Shown one piece after another: positions 6,860 to 8,121 of a stretch of 8,121 bases of DNA. The DNA is from a bacterium (GTDB taxonomy: Bacteria > Zixibacteria > MSB-5A5 > GN15 > FEB-12). The DNA is taken from NCBI GenBank assembly GCA_030619425.1, contig JAUXBJ010000050.1, forward strand, positions 1 through 8,121, given 5' to 3'. The position numbers were made by a program, and so were the translations under genes. The notes beneath the pieces were generated by a model. The model ran no database searches, was not told the origin of the DNA, and saw nothing but the letters and a program-made list of their open reading frames with translations. Position 1 is the stretch's first letter. Every line of letters begins with the position of its first letter.

Positions 6860-8121
6860 ATGATTTACAACGATAAAACATATGAACCTTTTGACGGTGC
6901 CTTCAGTGACAGAATGTACTCCGGCCGTCTGGTCGGACGCCGAATAACCTCGAAGATTCCACACCGGGCCAACAAAGTCGTTTCGCTTGACACAGTCATG
7001 GAGATAATCCGCGATGGCGACACGATATCCTATCCGCATTATTACCGTACCGGAGACCAGGGCCTGAAACTGGTGGTCGAGACGCTCAGGAAGACGGGCA
7101 AGAAGAATATAAAGATTTATGGCAATGCCCTGTTTGACAATGTCGATCCCTGGCTTATTGAGGCCGTAAAAGATGGTACCGTAGGCGGTGTTTACGGCAA
7201 CGTGTATCGAAAGTTCGGTCAGCACGTCACGGCCGGAGAACTGTTGCCCTGGGTTGGCGTGGGGTATTCACACGGCAACCGGGTGAGGAAGCTGCAGACC
7301 GGGGAAGTGAATGTCAGAGTTGCCTTTGGACCGGTACCGATAGCCGATATCTACGGCAATGCCAACGGCTTAATGGGCAAACCGGAGCATTTGTGCGGCC
7401 CGGTCGGCTTGTTTGCGGCCGATGCCGAAATGGCTGAATATGTCTGCCTGCTGGCGGGAACTGTCAGCGAATCACTAATCATGCCGACTCCGCTGTCGAT
7501 GGAACAGGTGGATTTTGTCGTGCCGGTTGACGCTCCGGGGTTGTCCTCGGGGATCGGATCGGGTACGCTCGACGTGGAGAAAGCGCGGTCCAACCCGTTC
7601 AATGCCCAGGTGGCGGAGAATATTAACCGGGTCATCAAGGCTTCGGGCGTGGTAAAGGATAACTTCAATTTCCAGGTCGGCAGCGGTGCCGGGCTGTTGA
7701 TTCTGGAAAACATCCGAGCCATGCTCAAGGAAGAGAAAATTCGCGCCAATTTTTCAATCGGCGGCGTGACATCTTTGCACGTGGATATGCTCGATGAAGG
7801 CACTCTGTATCAGTTGATGCACGGGCAGTTGTTTGAGCCCAGCCCGCGGGTGTTTGAATCACTGCTGAAAAATCACCACCACCATGAAATCACCACCGCC
7901 TATTACGCCTCCGTTGCTAATAAGGAGTCGGCGGTAAACATGCTGGATTTGGCGGTTCTTTCGACGCTGGAGGTGGATCTCGAGTTCAACCTGAACACGG
8001 TGTGCGCCAATGGACGCATTATCGGTGGTATCGGCGGCGGCCAGGATGTTGCGGCCGGAGCCGACCTGACGATCATTTTTATGCCGCTGGCTACCGGCAA
8101 GAACGGCAAGGGTTTCCCGAA
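6860..8121 (+). CDS. citF: Citrate lyase alpha subunit (citrate CoA-transferase), 3' end beyond window
   Basis: The ATG at 6860 follows GAGGAG (6848-6853) with 6 bases spacing. The frame is open for 420 codons to the edge, about 80% of the usual length of roughly 510 residues. Alignment from memory with E. coli CitF is continuous. Examples are DGDTISYPHYYRTGD (52-66), AFGPVPIADIYGNANGLMGK (155-174), QVDFVVPVD (216-224), SIGGVTSLHVDML (299-311), STLEVDLEFNLNT (368-380) and a GGGQD (392-396) where E. coli has GGHCD. CitF exchanges the acetyl group on the acyl-carrier subunit CitD for citrate, forming citryl-ACP. CitE then cleaves citryl-ACP to oxaloacetate and acetyl-ACP. The protein is cytoplasmic. 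In E. coli the order is citCDEF, with citF late; here citF is first after its own promoter, and no citC, citD or citE is in view. Citramalate lyase alpha subunit is a close homologue and cannot be excluded. Confidence 0.88.
   Translation, partial: MIYNDKTYEPFDGAFSDRMYSGRLVGRRITSKIPHRANKVVSLDTVMEIIRDGDTISYPHYYRTGDQGLKLVVETLRKTGKKNIKIYGNALFDNVDPWLIEAVKDGTVGGVYGNVYRKFGQHVTAGELLPWVGVGYSHGNRVRKLQTGEVNVRVAFGPVPIADIYGNANGLMGKPEHLCGPVGLFAADAEMAEYVCLLAGTVSESLIMPTPLSMEQVDFVVPVDAPGLSSGIGSGTLDVEKARSNPFNAQVAENINRVIKASGVVKDNFNFQVGSGAGLLILENIRAMLKEEKIRANFSIGGVTSLHVDMLDEGTLYQLMHGQLFEPSPRVFESLLKNHHHHEITTAYYASVANKESAVNMLDLAVLSTLEVDLEFNLNTVCANGRIIGGIGGGQDVAAGADLTIIFMPLATGKNGKGFP

Noticed and set aside
7877..7888. 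CAC repeat coding four histidines (HHHH) in CitF
   Set aside because: It aligns with the NPNHIE region of E. coli CitF and looks like local drift, not a metal site or an added tag.

Overview
The window is about 8.1 kb of bacterial chromosome, roughly 50-55% G+C by eye, holding four genes in two divergent blocks. The left block (minus strand) carries a TonB-dependent outer-membrane receptor with an N-terminal carboxypeptidase-regulatory-like domain. It is followed 21 bases later by a secreted, aspartate-rich protein with a fibronectin-III-like region that runs off the left edge. The right block (plus strand) carries a six-helix YihY/BrkB-family membrane protein. After it comes the alpha subunit (CoA-transferase) of citrate lyase, which runs off the right edge.

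The receptor shows that the host is a diderm (Gram-negative) bacterium. A receptor with a carboxypeptidase-regulatory-like domain, paired with this type of large secreted protein, is typical of the FCB side of the tree (candidate Zixibacteria, Marinimicrobia, Calditrichota, Ignavibacteria and relatives). This placement is inferred from protein style; no rRNA or marker gene is present. Strong AGGAGG-type ribosome-binding sites precede the receptor, the secreted protein and citF.

Layout: 1-1991 (-) secreted Fn3-like protein, C-terminus missing; 2013-4940 (-) TonB-dependent receptor; 4941-5793, a long divergent intergenic region; 5794-6705 (+) YihY-family protein; 6706-6859, a short gap with a TTGACA promoter and a perfect 12-bp palindrome; 6860-8121 (+) citF, C-terminus missing. 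The two minus-strand genes very probably form one operon for surface uptake or surface display. The two plus-strand genes need not be functionally linked: citF appears to have its own promoter, and no other citrate lyase gene is visible.

The part least explained by known genes is the 850-base divergent region. Its middle (about 5200-5632) has no convincing protein, contains several short perfect hairpins and ends in a weak terminator-like stem with TTTT. One 13-base stretch resembles the 5' strand of group II intron domain V. It is best treated as a candidate structured RNA or a decayed ribozyme fragment. Other open points are a duplicated Shine-Dalgarno block in the receptor leader, a 9-bp hairpin upstream of the YihY gene, and the palindrome overlapping the citF -35 box.
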